From: Allomyces macrogynus ATCC 38327
Lineage: Eukaryota > Blastocladiomycota > Blastocladiomycetes > Blastocladiales > Blastocladiaceae
NCBI GenBank assembly: GCA_000151295.1
Contig: GG745335.1
Span: 785,556-802,103, forward strand
Length of the DNA stretch: 16,548 nt
Reading direction: 5' to 3'
The position numbers and the translations under genes were made by a program. Shown here piece by piece: positions 1 through 7,965 of the stretch (its first letter is position 1; every line of letters begins with the position of its first letter). The notes beneath the pieces were generated by a model. It was given only the letters and a program-made list of their open reading frames with translations. It did no database searches and was not told the origin of the DNA.

Positions 1-540
1 AGCTTCCATGGCAGCCGGGCGATGGACCGGGCGGGCGCGCGCGGAGAGAGGTCGGTCCGGCGCGCGTCGCTGGGTGCGGAGAGTTGCAAGGAGCGGTACA
101 GGTCGTGTGGGGGTGGGGGTGGCCGTGCAAGGTTGTCTTGTCGACGATGGCGGTGGGCTGGCCGTTGGCAACGACGAGCGGATGCGCATGGGTCGGCCAC
201 CCGCACGGCCGAAGAAAAGGAAGGCCTTGCGCGACTGCGCCGTGCCGGCGTGGTCCACCGAAACTCTGACGCTTCGCATCGACAGGCAGCAGACGCCTGC
301 TTCCGAACCTCGGATGGGCCCACGTGCGCCTCCACCGCACGAGCCGATGTCGTCGTGGAGCTGCGTGCGACTCACCGCCTTGCGATCACCGACGCGAGGC
401 TCCAGCAGCCCTCACTTTCGTTTCGTCGTCCTCGTCGCCGTTGTCGCTCAAGTTCAGTTCCGTCACGTCGCCGCGTGCCGCCCGCGCTCGCACCAGCTGC
501 GATCTCCCTCCGACCACCACCACGCTCGATACCCGCCAAG
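1..540 (+). promoter_or_regulatory. Upstream region and probable 5' leader of PCNA
   Basis: No gene is supported here. The PCNA reading frame stays open leftward almost to the window edge, but the translated stretch is Arg/Ala/Ser-rich with no recognisable domain, and PCNA homology starts exactly at the ATG at 541. The last ~150 bases before that ATG are rich in C and T on the sense strand, as fungal 5' leaders often are. No TATA box or clear cell-cycle box was recognised. Confidence 0.5.
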
Positions 541-1587
541 ATGTTGGAAGCGCGCCTGCCGTCGGCCGTCACGCTCAAGAAGATCATCGACGCCGTTAAG
601 GAGCTGGTGCAAGATGCAAACTTTGACTGCAACGACTCGGGCATTGCCCTGCAGGCCATGGACTCGTCGCACGTTGCGCTCGTTGCACTGCTGATGCGCG
701 CCGAAGGGTTCGACCCCTACCGCTGCGACCGCAACATTGCCCTCGGCATCAACTTTGCGACGCTCGCCAAGGTCATGAAGTGCGCTGGCAACGACGACAA
801 CCTGACCATCAAGGCTGGCGAGGACGCTGATGTGCTGAGCCTGTACGATCATTAATATGTTAACGTCGTACTCGTCAATGTGGATTCCTCGAGCTGACTG
901 GTACCACTCGTTTTTTGTTTCGACAGGATGTTCGAGAGCACAAGTACGGATATTCCGTCCCGCCCATGCGATCGCTTCTTTGCGCTAAAATGATCCTCGA
1001 TTTTCGAACTTGTGAGCTGACGCGCGTCTGACCGACCCTCACCAGACTCGGACCGCATCTCGGAATTCGACATCAAACTCATGGACGTGGACGCCGACCA
1101 CCTCGGTATTCCGGAAACCGACTACTCGGCCACGATCAAGATGCCCTCGGCCGAGTTCCAGCGCATCTGCCGCGACCTGAGCGTCATGAGCGAGACTGGT
1201 CCGTTCCCGCCGCTCCTCTCACCATTCCTGGCACCCCGTGTGCTCACCCCCCCCCCCCCCCTTGTCCGCCCCCATTGTAGTCACGATCGAGGCCGTCAAG
1301 GATGCAGTCAAGTTCATTGCCTCGGGCGACACGGGCAGTGGGTCGATCACGGTCAAGCCCAACCAGGCTGTCGACAAGAAGGACATGGAAGTCACCGTGA
1401 CGTTGCAGGAACCCGTCAAGCTCGCCTTCTCACTCAAGTACCTCAACCACTTTGCCAAGGCCTCCACACTCGCCGGGTCGGTCACGCTGTCGCTCTCGGA
1501 CGACGTGCCACTCATGGTCGAGTTTGCCATGGAAATGATCTCGGGGACCTGCGCTTCTACCTGGCGCCCAAGATTGGCGACGAGTAG
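541..1587 (+). CDS. PCNA, DNA polymerase sliding clamp (4 exons, frame break near the 3' end)
   Basis: Proliferating cell nuclear antigen is the homotrimeric ring that tethers replicative polymerases and repair factors to DNA in the nucleus. Exons by hand: 541-842, 927-943, 1046-1198, 1281-1587; introns 84, 102 and 82 nt, all GT-AG. The spliced protein starts [10 protein letters not shown] and keeps the residue numbering of human PCNA: M40-H44 (MDSSH), the interdomain connector with L126-G-I-P129, R149-D150-L151, the modification lysine K164, and Y211. Near the end, GAAAT at 1532-1536 breaks the frame. The upstream frame would run into junk past 1587, while the +1081 frame supplies the conserved C-terminus ([11 protein letters not shown], stop 1585-1587). 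One missing or two extra bases would reconcile them. It converges with the Erv2-like gene. Identity is near certain; whether the break is real or an assembly error is open. Confidence 0.96.
927..943 (+). other. 17-nt microexon of PCNA
   Basis: Exon 1 ends in phase 2 at 842 and exon 3 opens at 1046 with two bases of a codon. Joining them directly loses the conserved LMFE-type strand. The segment 927-943 is preceded by CGACAG and followed by GTACGG. It restores L-M-F-E-S-T-N and keeps every later residue aligned with human PCNA numbering, so Y133, K164 and Y211 all fall in place. That makes the assignment strong although no transcript is available. Confidence 0.9.
1247..1261 (+). repeat. C15 homopolymer in PCNA intron 3
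   Basis: A run of 15 C lies between the branch-site-like CTCAC (1244-1248 region) and the TTGTAG acceptor at 1280. It forms most of the polypyrimidine tract of the intron. Such runs are prone to slippage in replication and sequencing. Confidence 0.9.
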
Positions 1588-1606
1588 GGAGGACCGTGCG
1601 GTGGCG

Positions 1607-1636
1607 TGGATGGATGGATGGATGGATGGATGGATG
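1607..1636 (+). repeat. (TGGA)7.5 tetranucleotide microsatellite
   Basis: Seven full TGGA units followed by TG, starting 20 bases after the PCNA stop. If the PCNA upstream frame were read through without correction, this repeat would encode W-M-D-G repeats, an argument that the uncorrected frame is not the true C-terminus. Confidence 0.93.
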
Positions 1637-1680
1637 TGTATTGTGGAGGGACGGTTTGGTTGTCGTCGCGAACAAGCGTA

Positions 1681-1694
1681 TTTTTTTTTTTTTT
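1681..1694 (+). repeat. T14 tract downstream of PCNA
   Basis: Uninterrupted T run in the PCNA sense strand, 94 bases past its stop. It may contribute to 3' end formation or be simple slippage. Confidence 0.9.
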
Positions 1695-1866
1695 AAATGG
1701 TCTTGTTTTGACGCTGTTCCCATTCGCTTTCGCTCAGCAGCGGCAACTGACGGGATGCGACGCGTCGCGTCGCGACTCTGGTCAGCGACCACAGCAGCTA
1801 CAAGACAGCTTCTTCAAGTGGAGTGCGAAACTATGCTGTGATGGTTATGGTACAAGCACCCAGCGC

Positions 1867-1887
1867 AAAAAAAAAAAAAAAAAAAAA
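1867..1887 (+). repeat. A21 tract (T21 in the Erv2-like sense strand)
   Basis: Uninterrupted run of 21 A on the plus strand. Read with the Erv2-like gene it is T21, 48 bases past the stop, mirroring the T14 tract after PCNA. Confidence 0.9.
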
Positions 1888-1934
1888 GGCAGCACGGCGC
1901 GAACGGCAAGACACTCTGGCCATCCACCGACCAT

Positions 1935-3014
1935 CTACGCGTCCGGAATCGGCACTCGCAGCTTCTCGTGCGCCTTGACGGCCGGCGGAACCGTCGCAGC
2001 CTTCGCTTCCGTCGTTGGTGCTGCCGACCCCGCGGCCGCCAGCGGCGCGTCGCCTCGGCTCAACGCGTCACGCACGGTCATCTCTTTCTGCTTGCGCGCC
2101 AGCAGCGCTGCATAATCTTCGTCAAACAAACTCCGCCGCTCAATGAGCAGCGTCCTCTCGAGCGGACTCAGTGCCGCAATCTCCGGATCCTCCTCCACTT
2201 CCTCCTCCACGACCGCGGTACTGCCCGCAATCTTGGGCTTCGGTGCGCCGTCCTCGTCGGCACACCCGCACTTCCACCGGTCGCCGACCTTGTTGCAATC
2301 AAACACGGCATGCCCGAGCCGCAAATTCGCCTTGTTGTGCAGCTTGCATAGGTACTGCGAGAGAGCGTCGCGCGAACCCAAGTGCGGTTCCGGTGGGTGC
2401 GTGCGCAGCATCGCTTGGAAGTGTTCGGCGCTATGTATTGGGCCAGCAAAGGTCAGGGGGTCGCGACCAGGGTGGAGAGGGTGCGGATAGGAGGAGCGAG
2501 CGTACCAGTCCCCGCACGGGTAGAGTCGGCCAATCAAGTAAATAAACAGCCGCATCGACTCCTGTTCGTCGGGCTGCGGCGCGTTCGGGTACGTATTCCC
2601 CATCGTGTGGATCAGGTGCCACGACGACCGGCCGAGCGCCGCGCTACACGTCCATTGAAAACATCAGCGCTAGCTCCATTGTGTCCCAAGGGAGGGAAGA
2701 ACGCACCGTAGCGTCTGGTTGCCCATTTTCGGCATGATCGCGGCACCCAAATGGTGCGGCGCACCCGGGGACGACGACGAGGACGCGGCCTGGATACGGT
2801 CGACGACGGCCTGCGTCTTGGACCGCAGCCACGCCGTAAACGCGGCCGCGGATGCAGTGTTGTCGTCCATGTCGTTGCTGAGCGGAGCGAGTTGCGCCAT
2901 GGATGACCGCGCCGTGCCGGTCGCGTCAGGTGCCGACGCGCTTGACAAGAGAATGGAGACGAGGACCAGGACCACGAGGCCCAGGAGGACAAGCAGTCGC
3001 CGTGTCGTGTTCAT
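1935..3014 (-). CDS. Erv2-type FAD-linked sulfhydryl oxidase, ER membrane-anchored (3 exons)
   Basis: Erv/ALR-family flavoenzyme that makes disulfides and passes electrons to oxygen; the Erv2 branch acts in the ER lumen. Exons 3014-2707, 2643-2506, 2430-1935; introns 63 and 75 nt. The 313-residue product has an N-terminal signal-anchor (RRLLVLLGLVVLVLVS, about residues 5-20) and an Erv domain with LGRSSW..HTM (W111, H115). The redox pair C146-G-D-C149 has C149's codon split by intron 2. The structural CX16C pair is C177/C194 with the HN..N flavin motif between. A C203-G-C205 shuttle motif sits nine residues after C194, as in yeast Erv2. A 108-residue charged tail follows, which yeast Erv2 lacks. 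Start 3014 has A at -3 and sits just before the anchor; an in-frame ATG at 3179 adds 55 unlikely residues. Confidence 0.92.
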
Positions 3015-3809
3015 GGTTGCAGCAGTTGGTCGAGGCACAGGCGGAGAGTTGGTTGACTGGCCGCGGGAGGGTACAACAGTTGGATGGCACCAGCGAGCGT
3101 CGACGTGCTGCTTGGATGCGGGGGGTTGCAGGTAATGGGGGACGGCCAATTCGTGGCCGGCCGCGGTGCCGGTCGTCAACGCCGGCAGGTTGGGTTGGAG
3201 AGCAGAACGTTTGATGGCGAAGCGGATGGGCGAGCTGGACGCGCCTGAGGCAAAGCACTGAGAGGCGGAACTAGGCGAAAACTGGGCGTAACTAAAATCT
3301 GCTTGCTCTCGCTCCGCCAGGTGACGACCCAGCCCGACAAACTCTGTCGCATCAAGCAGAGCAGACCCGATTCCAACGCATCATGTTTACCAACCGAGAA
3401 TAGAGCCATACAACGGGCACCCGCGCGACCAAAGCAGGGCGGGCGACCCGGGCAGGATCATGCGGTAGCGAGCAGGGACCGAACGAAAAGTCGGAGAAGC
3501 AAGCAAAGAAATCAAACGAAACGACAAGGAAACCAACGCGAAACGACCACCCAACGCAAGGCCAGACGGAGGAAACATAGCGGCAACGAACAGCGGAAAT
3601 GGCAAGAACGGAGGGGACGGCGGGGACAGTAATCAACTCACGTATGCCGACAGGGCACCGATGGTCACAAGGCCGAGGAAACCGAAGAGAACGTAAAGAA
3701 GACGGTGCGATCAAAAGCCTCGATTCAAATACACAAAGCGATCGCGGCTATAGCACGGCACATCACGCGCACGCGCGCCGACGCGAACTCGCTCCTTGGC
3801 CGATATGCC
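3015..3809. other. Spacer: 3' region of Sec14 and promoter of the Erv2-like gene
   Basis: 795 bp with no supported gene. About 3475-3625 is rich in A and G on the plus strand, so pyrimidine-rich in the sense of both flanking minus-strand genes. The part just above 3014 should hold the Erv2-like promoter and leader; no specific element was recognised. A short hydrophobic frame near 3635-3705 was considered and rejected. Confidence 0.6.
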
Positions 3810-4730
3810 TTAGGCCGATGCCTCGAGCTCGGCCTTGATCTGGTTCATGAGCGCCGTGAGCGCCTCGGTCTCGGCCACCTTGTCGGCCTCAATCTCCTCG
3901 ACCGAGACCTCGTTCCACGGGCCGATATCCGACTGCTCACACCCACCGGGGCACTGGCACTTGCCGCCGAGCCGCTTGGGCAGCACCTCCTCGTCAACGT
4001 ACTCGAGCACCGACTTCTTGAACCCGGACCCGAGAATATGAATCTTCTTGACGGTCACTTCGTCGAGGAACGGCTTGATGAGCGACCAGACCGACGAGAA
4101 GAGCATGGGTGCGTTGACGATAAACATGGTGCCGAGCATTTCCGGGTAGTAGTCCTGCCCAATCTTCGACACTTGCTTGACAAACGACGCGACTTGCGAA
4201 AACGACATGAGCGAGACGCCCGCCAAGTCGAGAATCGTGCACGACTGCTCGATATGCAGCGGCCCATTCGGCGCGCGCTTGGAGCACGCCGGGAACCGGT
4301 GATCAATCGTCTTTTCGTACTCGAACACGTGCTTTTGCTGCATGCGGTCCATGGTCGTGACAGACGTCAGCTTGCGCACGTCGAGGTGACCCAGGTGCTC
4401 AATGTAGATGGGCCGACCGAGCTTGTCGGTACCGTGGTAGTATTGCGGATACAGAGCGCGCACGAGATCGGCCTCCGGGAACGTAAACTCCTTGACGAGC
4501 TGGTCCACGCCAAAGTCGGTGCGCCACTGCTCGTACGCGTAGAGCATCAGCTTGGTCTTGGGCAGATCGAACCGCCGCGCACGCAAAAAGCGCAGCAGCA
4601 TGTGCTCATTGTGCCGCGCCGGATCAAACTTGCCGTCGGCCACCATGTCGCGCTGCAGCTGCGTCAACGCCGCCTGCTGGTCCTCGGTCAGGTGGCCGGA
4701 ACGGCCCGCCGTCGGGTGCTCAATCGTCAT
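3810..4730 (-). CDS. Sec14-type phosphatidylinositol/phosphatidylcholine transfer protein
   Basis: Cytosolic CRAL-TRIO lipid-exchange protein that couples PI and PC metabolism to Golgi secretory function and PI4P synthesis. A single uninterrupted frame of 306 residues is close to yeast Sec14 (304). The CRAL-TRIO N domain (about 12-75) includes RFLRARRFDLPKT; the lipid-binding fold (about 90-250) includes YYHGTDKLGRPIYIEHLG, SCTILDLAGVS and VNAPMLFSSVWSLIKPFLD. Residues matching the yeast PI headgroup set are present: E197 (DYYPE), T226 and K229 (VTVKKIHILG). The end carries the family's GGKCQCPGGC..SDIGPW segment. No signal peptide or membrane segment. Start 4730 matches the family length. 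The gene lies head-to-tail between photolyase and the Erv2-like gene, all minus strand, with large spacers, so each probably has its own promoter. Confidence 0.96.
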   Translation of the reverse strand: MTIEHPTAGRSGHLTEDQQAALTQLQRDMVADGKFDPARHNEHMLLRFLRARRFDLPKTKLMLYAYEQWRTDFGVDQLVKEFTFPEADLVRALYPQYYHGTDKLGRPIYIEHLGHLDVRKLTSVTTMDRMQQKHVFEYEKTIDHRFPACSKRAPNGPLHIEQSCTILDLAGVSLMSFSQVASFVKQVSKIGQDYYPEMLGTMFIVNAPMLFSSVWSLIKPFLDEVTVKKIHILGSGFKKSVLEYVDEEVLPKRLGGKCQCPGGCEQSDIGPWNEVSVEEIEADKVAETEALTALMNQIKAELEASA

Positions 4731-4921
4731 GCTTCGGGCGCGGCGTTACGTGGGAGGTAGGAGCTGGTTGAGAGAGAGGACACGCGTCACGGAGCGGGGC
4801 GAGCGAGCGATTGCAGAAGGTTACGCGGCAGGGAGTGCGTAGTTCCGAGGGAGACCGTCGAAAGTCGAGAGAGAAGACGAGCGACGAGACGACGAGCACG
4901 AGCACGACCGTGGACACGACG

Positions 4922-4941
4922 AGATAGAAGCAGATAGAAGC
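4922..4941 (+). repeat. Two tandem copies of AGATAGAAGC
   Basis: Perfect 10-bp direct duplication in the presumed Sec14 leader, about 190 bases upstream of its ATG. Could be chance slippage or a duplicated binding site. Confidence 0.6.
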
Positions 4942-5502
4942 AACGAAGAGGGAGCGGGGGGAGGAGGCGTGTCTTGGTTAGGTCTCGGGGGCCAACAGGT
5001 CCAGAAGCCGTGATGTCGAGGCAACGCCCCCGCATCGCATCGCGCCGCACGGCACCGCTACCTCCAACTGCAACGCACACCGCGTGCGCACATCAGGAGC
5101 ATCGACCAGTGGTAGCACAGCGGCTCGGCTTGGTTGGCATGGGGGCGTGCGCGGCAATGCGGCGATAAGAACGCGTCTGCTGGCGTAATAGTTGGCAAGC
5201 ACACACCTTGCGAGGCGGGGCGTGCAGCAGCTTATTGCGCGAGAGCGAACGACTGCAGCGGTCGGTGTTGGGTCGCGGTTGCAGCGAGCTGGGAGCTGTC
5301 GGCGCGAGGAGCAGGTGGGCAGAGCAGCAGGCTGCAGCAAGTGCTGCCAGGTCGCGCGCTGCGAGTCTGTGTGGTGGAGTTGGATGAACGTGTGGAGAGG
5401 CAACCGGCTGGACTTGATTTCCTTTGGTCGCCAGGGGCCGCCGCCGGCACATGCACGGACCCGGACGCAAATTACGGAATGACGGCATGGAATGAAACAA
5501 TG

Positions 5503-5523
5503 TGCCCCATCCCTTCAGGGGCA
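5503..5523. repeat. Short inverted repeat, 6-bp arms
   Basis: TGCCCC at 5503-5508 and GGGGCA at 5518-5523 can pair around a 9-nt loop. It lies about 260 bases past the photolyase stop. The function is unknown and chance is likely. Confidence 0.4.
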
Positions 5524-5779
5524 AATAGAGGTGTGTGATATGCACGCTGTGGCGCTTGGGGGAAGGCGCTCCTCAAGCTCTGAAAGCGCGTCTCGCAGAC
5601 AACAACGACGAAAGTTGCGATCGTGAGTTCCACGACGTCCTCGGCCAGCACCTCAAACTGGCGGTCAATGCGAAGAGAGAGAGAGGCGCCCGGCCGTAGT
5701 TTGGCTGAGCCGAGGAGCCACCACCCATTCCTACCACGAACGGGAAAAGAAATGGATATTGATAACTACCGCCATGACA

Positions 5780-7587
5780 CTACACCACCTTCCCCGCCGC
5801 AATCTTGAACGCATTGATCGCGCGCACGCGTGCCGCCTTGTGGTCAACAATCGGTCGCGGGTACCCCGTCCGCACAAACACAGCTGCCGGCAACCGCGCA
5901 TGCGGCTCGTGCAACGCCTTACTATCCTTGACCGCGCGCAATTCCTGCACATACTTGCGAATCGTGACCGCATCCGGGTCAAACTTTTCCGACTGCAGAT
6001 ACGGGTTGAATACGCGGAAGTAAGGCTGCGAGTCCGTTCCCGTCGACGCCGACCACTGCCACCCGCCATTGTTCTGCGCCAGGTCCCCGTCAATCAAGTG
6101 CCGCATAAAGAAGCGCTCGCCACGGCGCCAGTCGATGAGCAGATCCTTGGTCAAGAACATGGCCGCGACCATACGCAGCCGGTTGCTCAGGTATCCTTCT
6201 TGCACGAGCATGCGCATCGCCGCATCGACAATCGGGTACCCCGTCTTCCCCTCACACCATGCCGCGAAATGCCGCTCAGCCTCGTCCTTGGTCGCCGGGT
6301 CATGGTCGGTCCACTTGACGAGCTTCGTGTCGAGCTTGAACGGCTGGTTCATACTGACGCGTGGAAACGCGACGAGAATGTGCCGGTAAAACTCGCGCCA
6401 GACGAGTTCTTGCATCCAGTGCACGGCACCCTTGTCGCCCGTATCAATCTGCCCGCCGTTCGCTGCACGAGCCACGTTGAAGCACGCGCGCGCACTGATC
6501 ACGCCCGTCGTCAGGTACCCCGACATGCTCGAACACCCGTCGAGCGCAGGGAAGTCGCGGTCGACTGAGTAGGCCGACAGCTTGGATTGTGCGAACCGCT
6601 TGAGCCGGTCGTGCGCGGCCGTCTCACCCGCGGGCCACGCGGCGCGCGTGTGCGCGAGCACCGACTCGTCGATCGGAAGTGTGTAGCCTGGCAACCCTTC
6701 GTGCGTGGCCTCGGGAATGGCCGTGCCAAACAGGTCCGGCACCACGGTGCGCACCGACGCCGGGTTCGCGCCTGGGTCCGGCGACATGGCGAGCCAGTCC
6801 TGCGGGTGCTTGCGCTTGACTAGGTCCTGCCAGGCCTTGCGGAATGGCGTATACACGGTGTAGACCTTGTTTTCCTTGGACTTGACAACACCGGGCGCGA
6901 CAATGCACTCGTCATGCGCGCCGACGCACGCGACACCCTTTGGCGCAAGGAGTGTCTGAACGGCCGCGTCACGGCGCGCCTCGTGCACTTCGTACTCGTG
7001 GTTGTAGTAGAGATGCGTCGCGCCCACACGCTCGACAAAGCCGGCGACAACTTGCGGCACCTCGTCCCACGAAGCGGCGTGCAACACCGTCAGCGGGATC
7101 TGGAACTCGGCCTCGAGCCGCGTCTGCAAATCGCGGAGATTGCGCAGCAGGAAATCGACCTTGGCGGGCGCATAGTCATGCATCGTGTACTGGGGGCCGC
7201 AGACGACAAAGCACGTCAAGAGCGCGCCGTTGAGCGCCTGCCCCGTTGCGTGAGCGGCCGGACCGCGTGGTGCGACGGGGTTGGCACCAACAACGGGCGC
7301 ACGCTGCCGCGTTCACTTTGTGCGGTTTGCACCCATGCACGGTTAGAGCGCCGTATGTCGCGCAGGCGCAGGTCCTTGCTACGGAACCAGAACACGACGG
7401 GGCCTTGCTGCCGCGGGCTCGCGGGACGAGCAGCGGACGCGGTAGTGGCCGGGGTGGCGGCAGAGGTCGCACGCGGTTTCTTGGCGGGAGGTGGGGCCAT
7501 GGTGCTGTTGCTGCTGTTGTTGCCGTAGGCGTCGGCCAGGTTGTTCGTGGACGGTGAGCGCGGGCGGCGAGACGCGGAAGGAGCCAT
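5780..7587 (-). CDS. Class I CPD DNA photolyase (2 exons)
   Basis: Blue-light flavoenzyme that splits cyclobutane pyrimidine dimers. Exons 7587-7333 and 7237-5780; the 95-nt intron has donor GTGCAA, branch-like CTCAC and acceptor GGGCAG. Product of 570 residues. The N-terminal ~60 residues are low complexity with a basic PAKKPR stretch (possible nuclear signal). The Rossmann antenna domain starts at VVFWFRSKDLRLRD. All hallmark residues of the E. coli enzyme are visible: E362 and W365 (ELVWREFYRH), N437 and M441 (SNRLRM), the electron-transfer tryptophans W412 (AAWCEGKTGY), W455 (LLIDW) and W478 (GGWQW), and Asn at the flavin N5 position (AQNNGG), which favours photolyase over cryptochrome. 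The intron placement gives the same residue count across the joint as E. coli. A second in-frame ATG 29 codons in could be an alternative start, perhaps changing targeting. Confidence 0.95.
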
Positions 7588-7965
7588 GGTTGATGTCGAA
7601 CAGGATCAGGTACGGACTGGGAGGACGGAGGATATCGTCGGACGGTCAGCACGGATTCGACAGAACAGCAATGAGGAGTCGGTCATGGTGCTGGGGCTGT
7701 CGTACATTTTTATGGGCCGCGACTACAGGCGAGTGAGCACGTCGGCAGAGGCTGCCGGTGGATGCCGAGCAGATTGCGATCGGTTGTCGAGGAGGGCGAG
7801 CATGTTGGTCATTGAAGTGATCATGATCAAAGAGCGTTACATCGGGTTACCAGTTTGGCAGTGCGTGACAAGCGCCAGCGCGATGCGCGGTCTCGCGATC
7901 TCAACACGACCACGTGTTCCTGCCCACCGCATCGGAGGGCACACCAAAATAAGAACCAAATTCTA
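7588..7965. promoter_or_regulatory. Photolyase promoter region and 3' flank of the membrane-protein gene
   Basis: 378 bp with no supported gene. It must contain the photolyase promoter and the terminator of the next minus-strand gene. No light-response or TATA element was recognised with any confidence. Confidence 0.5.

Larger units (their letters stand above)
1588..1934. other. Convergent 3' spacer between PCNA and the Erv2-like gene
   Basis: 347 bp between two facing stop codons, with no gene. It holds a TGGA microsatellite, a T14 run, an A21 run, and a perfect 12-bp palindrome GCGACGCGTCGC at 1757-1768. Both 3' UTRs and their polyadenylation regions must lie here. No clear AATAAA hexamer was seen on either strand. 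Confidence 0.7.
4731..5779. other. Spacer: Sec14 promoter region and photolyase 3' flank
   Basis: About 1.05 kb with open frames on both strands, none with a recognisable protein or the expected codon pattern. The 4750-4960 part is purine-rich on the plus strand, giving a C/T-rich leader for Sec14. It holds a tandem 10-mer AGATAGAAGC at 4922-4941. A small inverted repeat (TGCCCC/GGGGCA, 9-nt loop) lies at 5503-5523. No tRNA or other RNA gene was recognised. Confidence 0.6.

Noticed and set aside
8..855. Open frames running through the PCNA upstream region, including one in the PCNA frame starting at 22.
   Set aside because: Homology begins exactly at the ATG at 541. The upstream translation is low-complexity Arg/Ala/Ser without a domain and is explained by GC-rich composition.
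1757..1768. 12-bp palindrome GCGACGCGTCGC, containing an ACGCGT cell-cycle-box-like core, downstream of PCNA.
   Set aside because: It lies in the 3' spacer rather than a promoter, and CpG-rich words of this kind are common in this composition.
3625..3712. Minus-strand hydrophobic frame (LLYVLFGFLGLVTIGALSAY) followed by a textbook GTGAGT donor, suggesting a hidden exon.
   Set aside because: A stop sits just upstream in that frame with no ATG and no AG acceptor between. GTGAGT also does not match the GTNCG donors used here.
3705..4760. A 351-codon open frame antisense to Sec14, longer than Sec14 itself.
   Set aside because: Arg/Leu/His-rich mirror of a GC-rich coding sequence; the opposite strand gives an unmistakable, full-length Sec14.
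5093..5545. 150-codon minus-strand frame in the Sec14-photolyase spacer.
   Set aside because: No recognisable motif and irregular composition (Ser/Arg/Pro/Cys); overlapping frames of similar length exist on the other strand.
5759..6568. 269-codon plus-strand frame over the photolyase gene.
   Set aside because: Antisense shadow; photolyase catalytic motifs are on the minus strand throughout this stretch.
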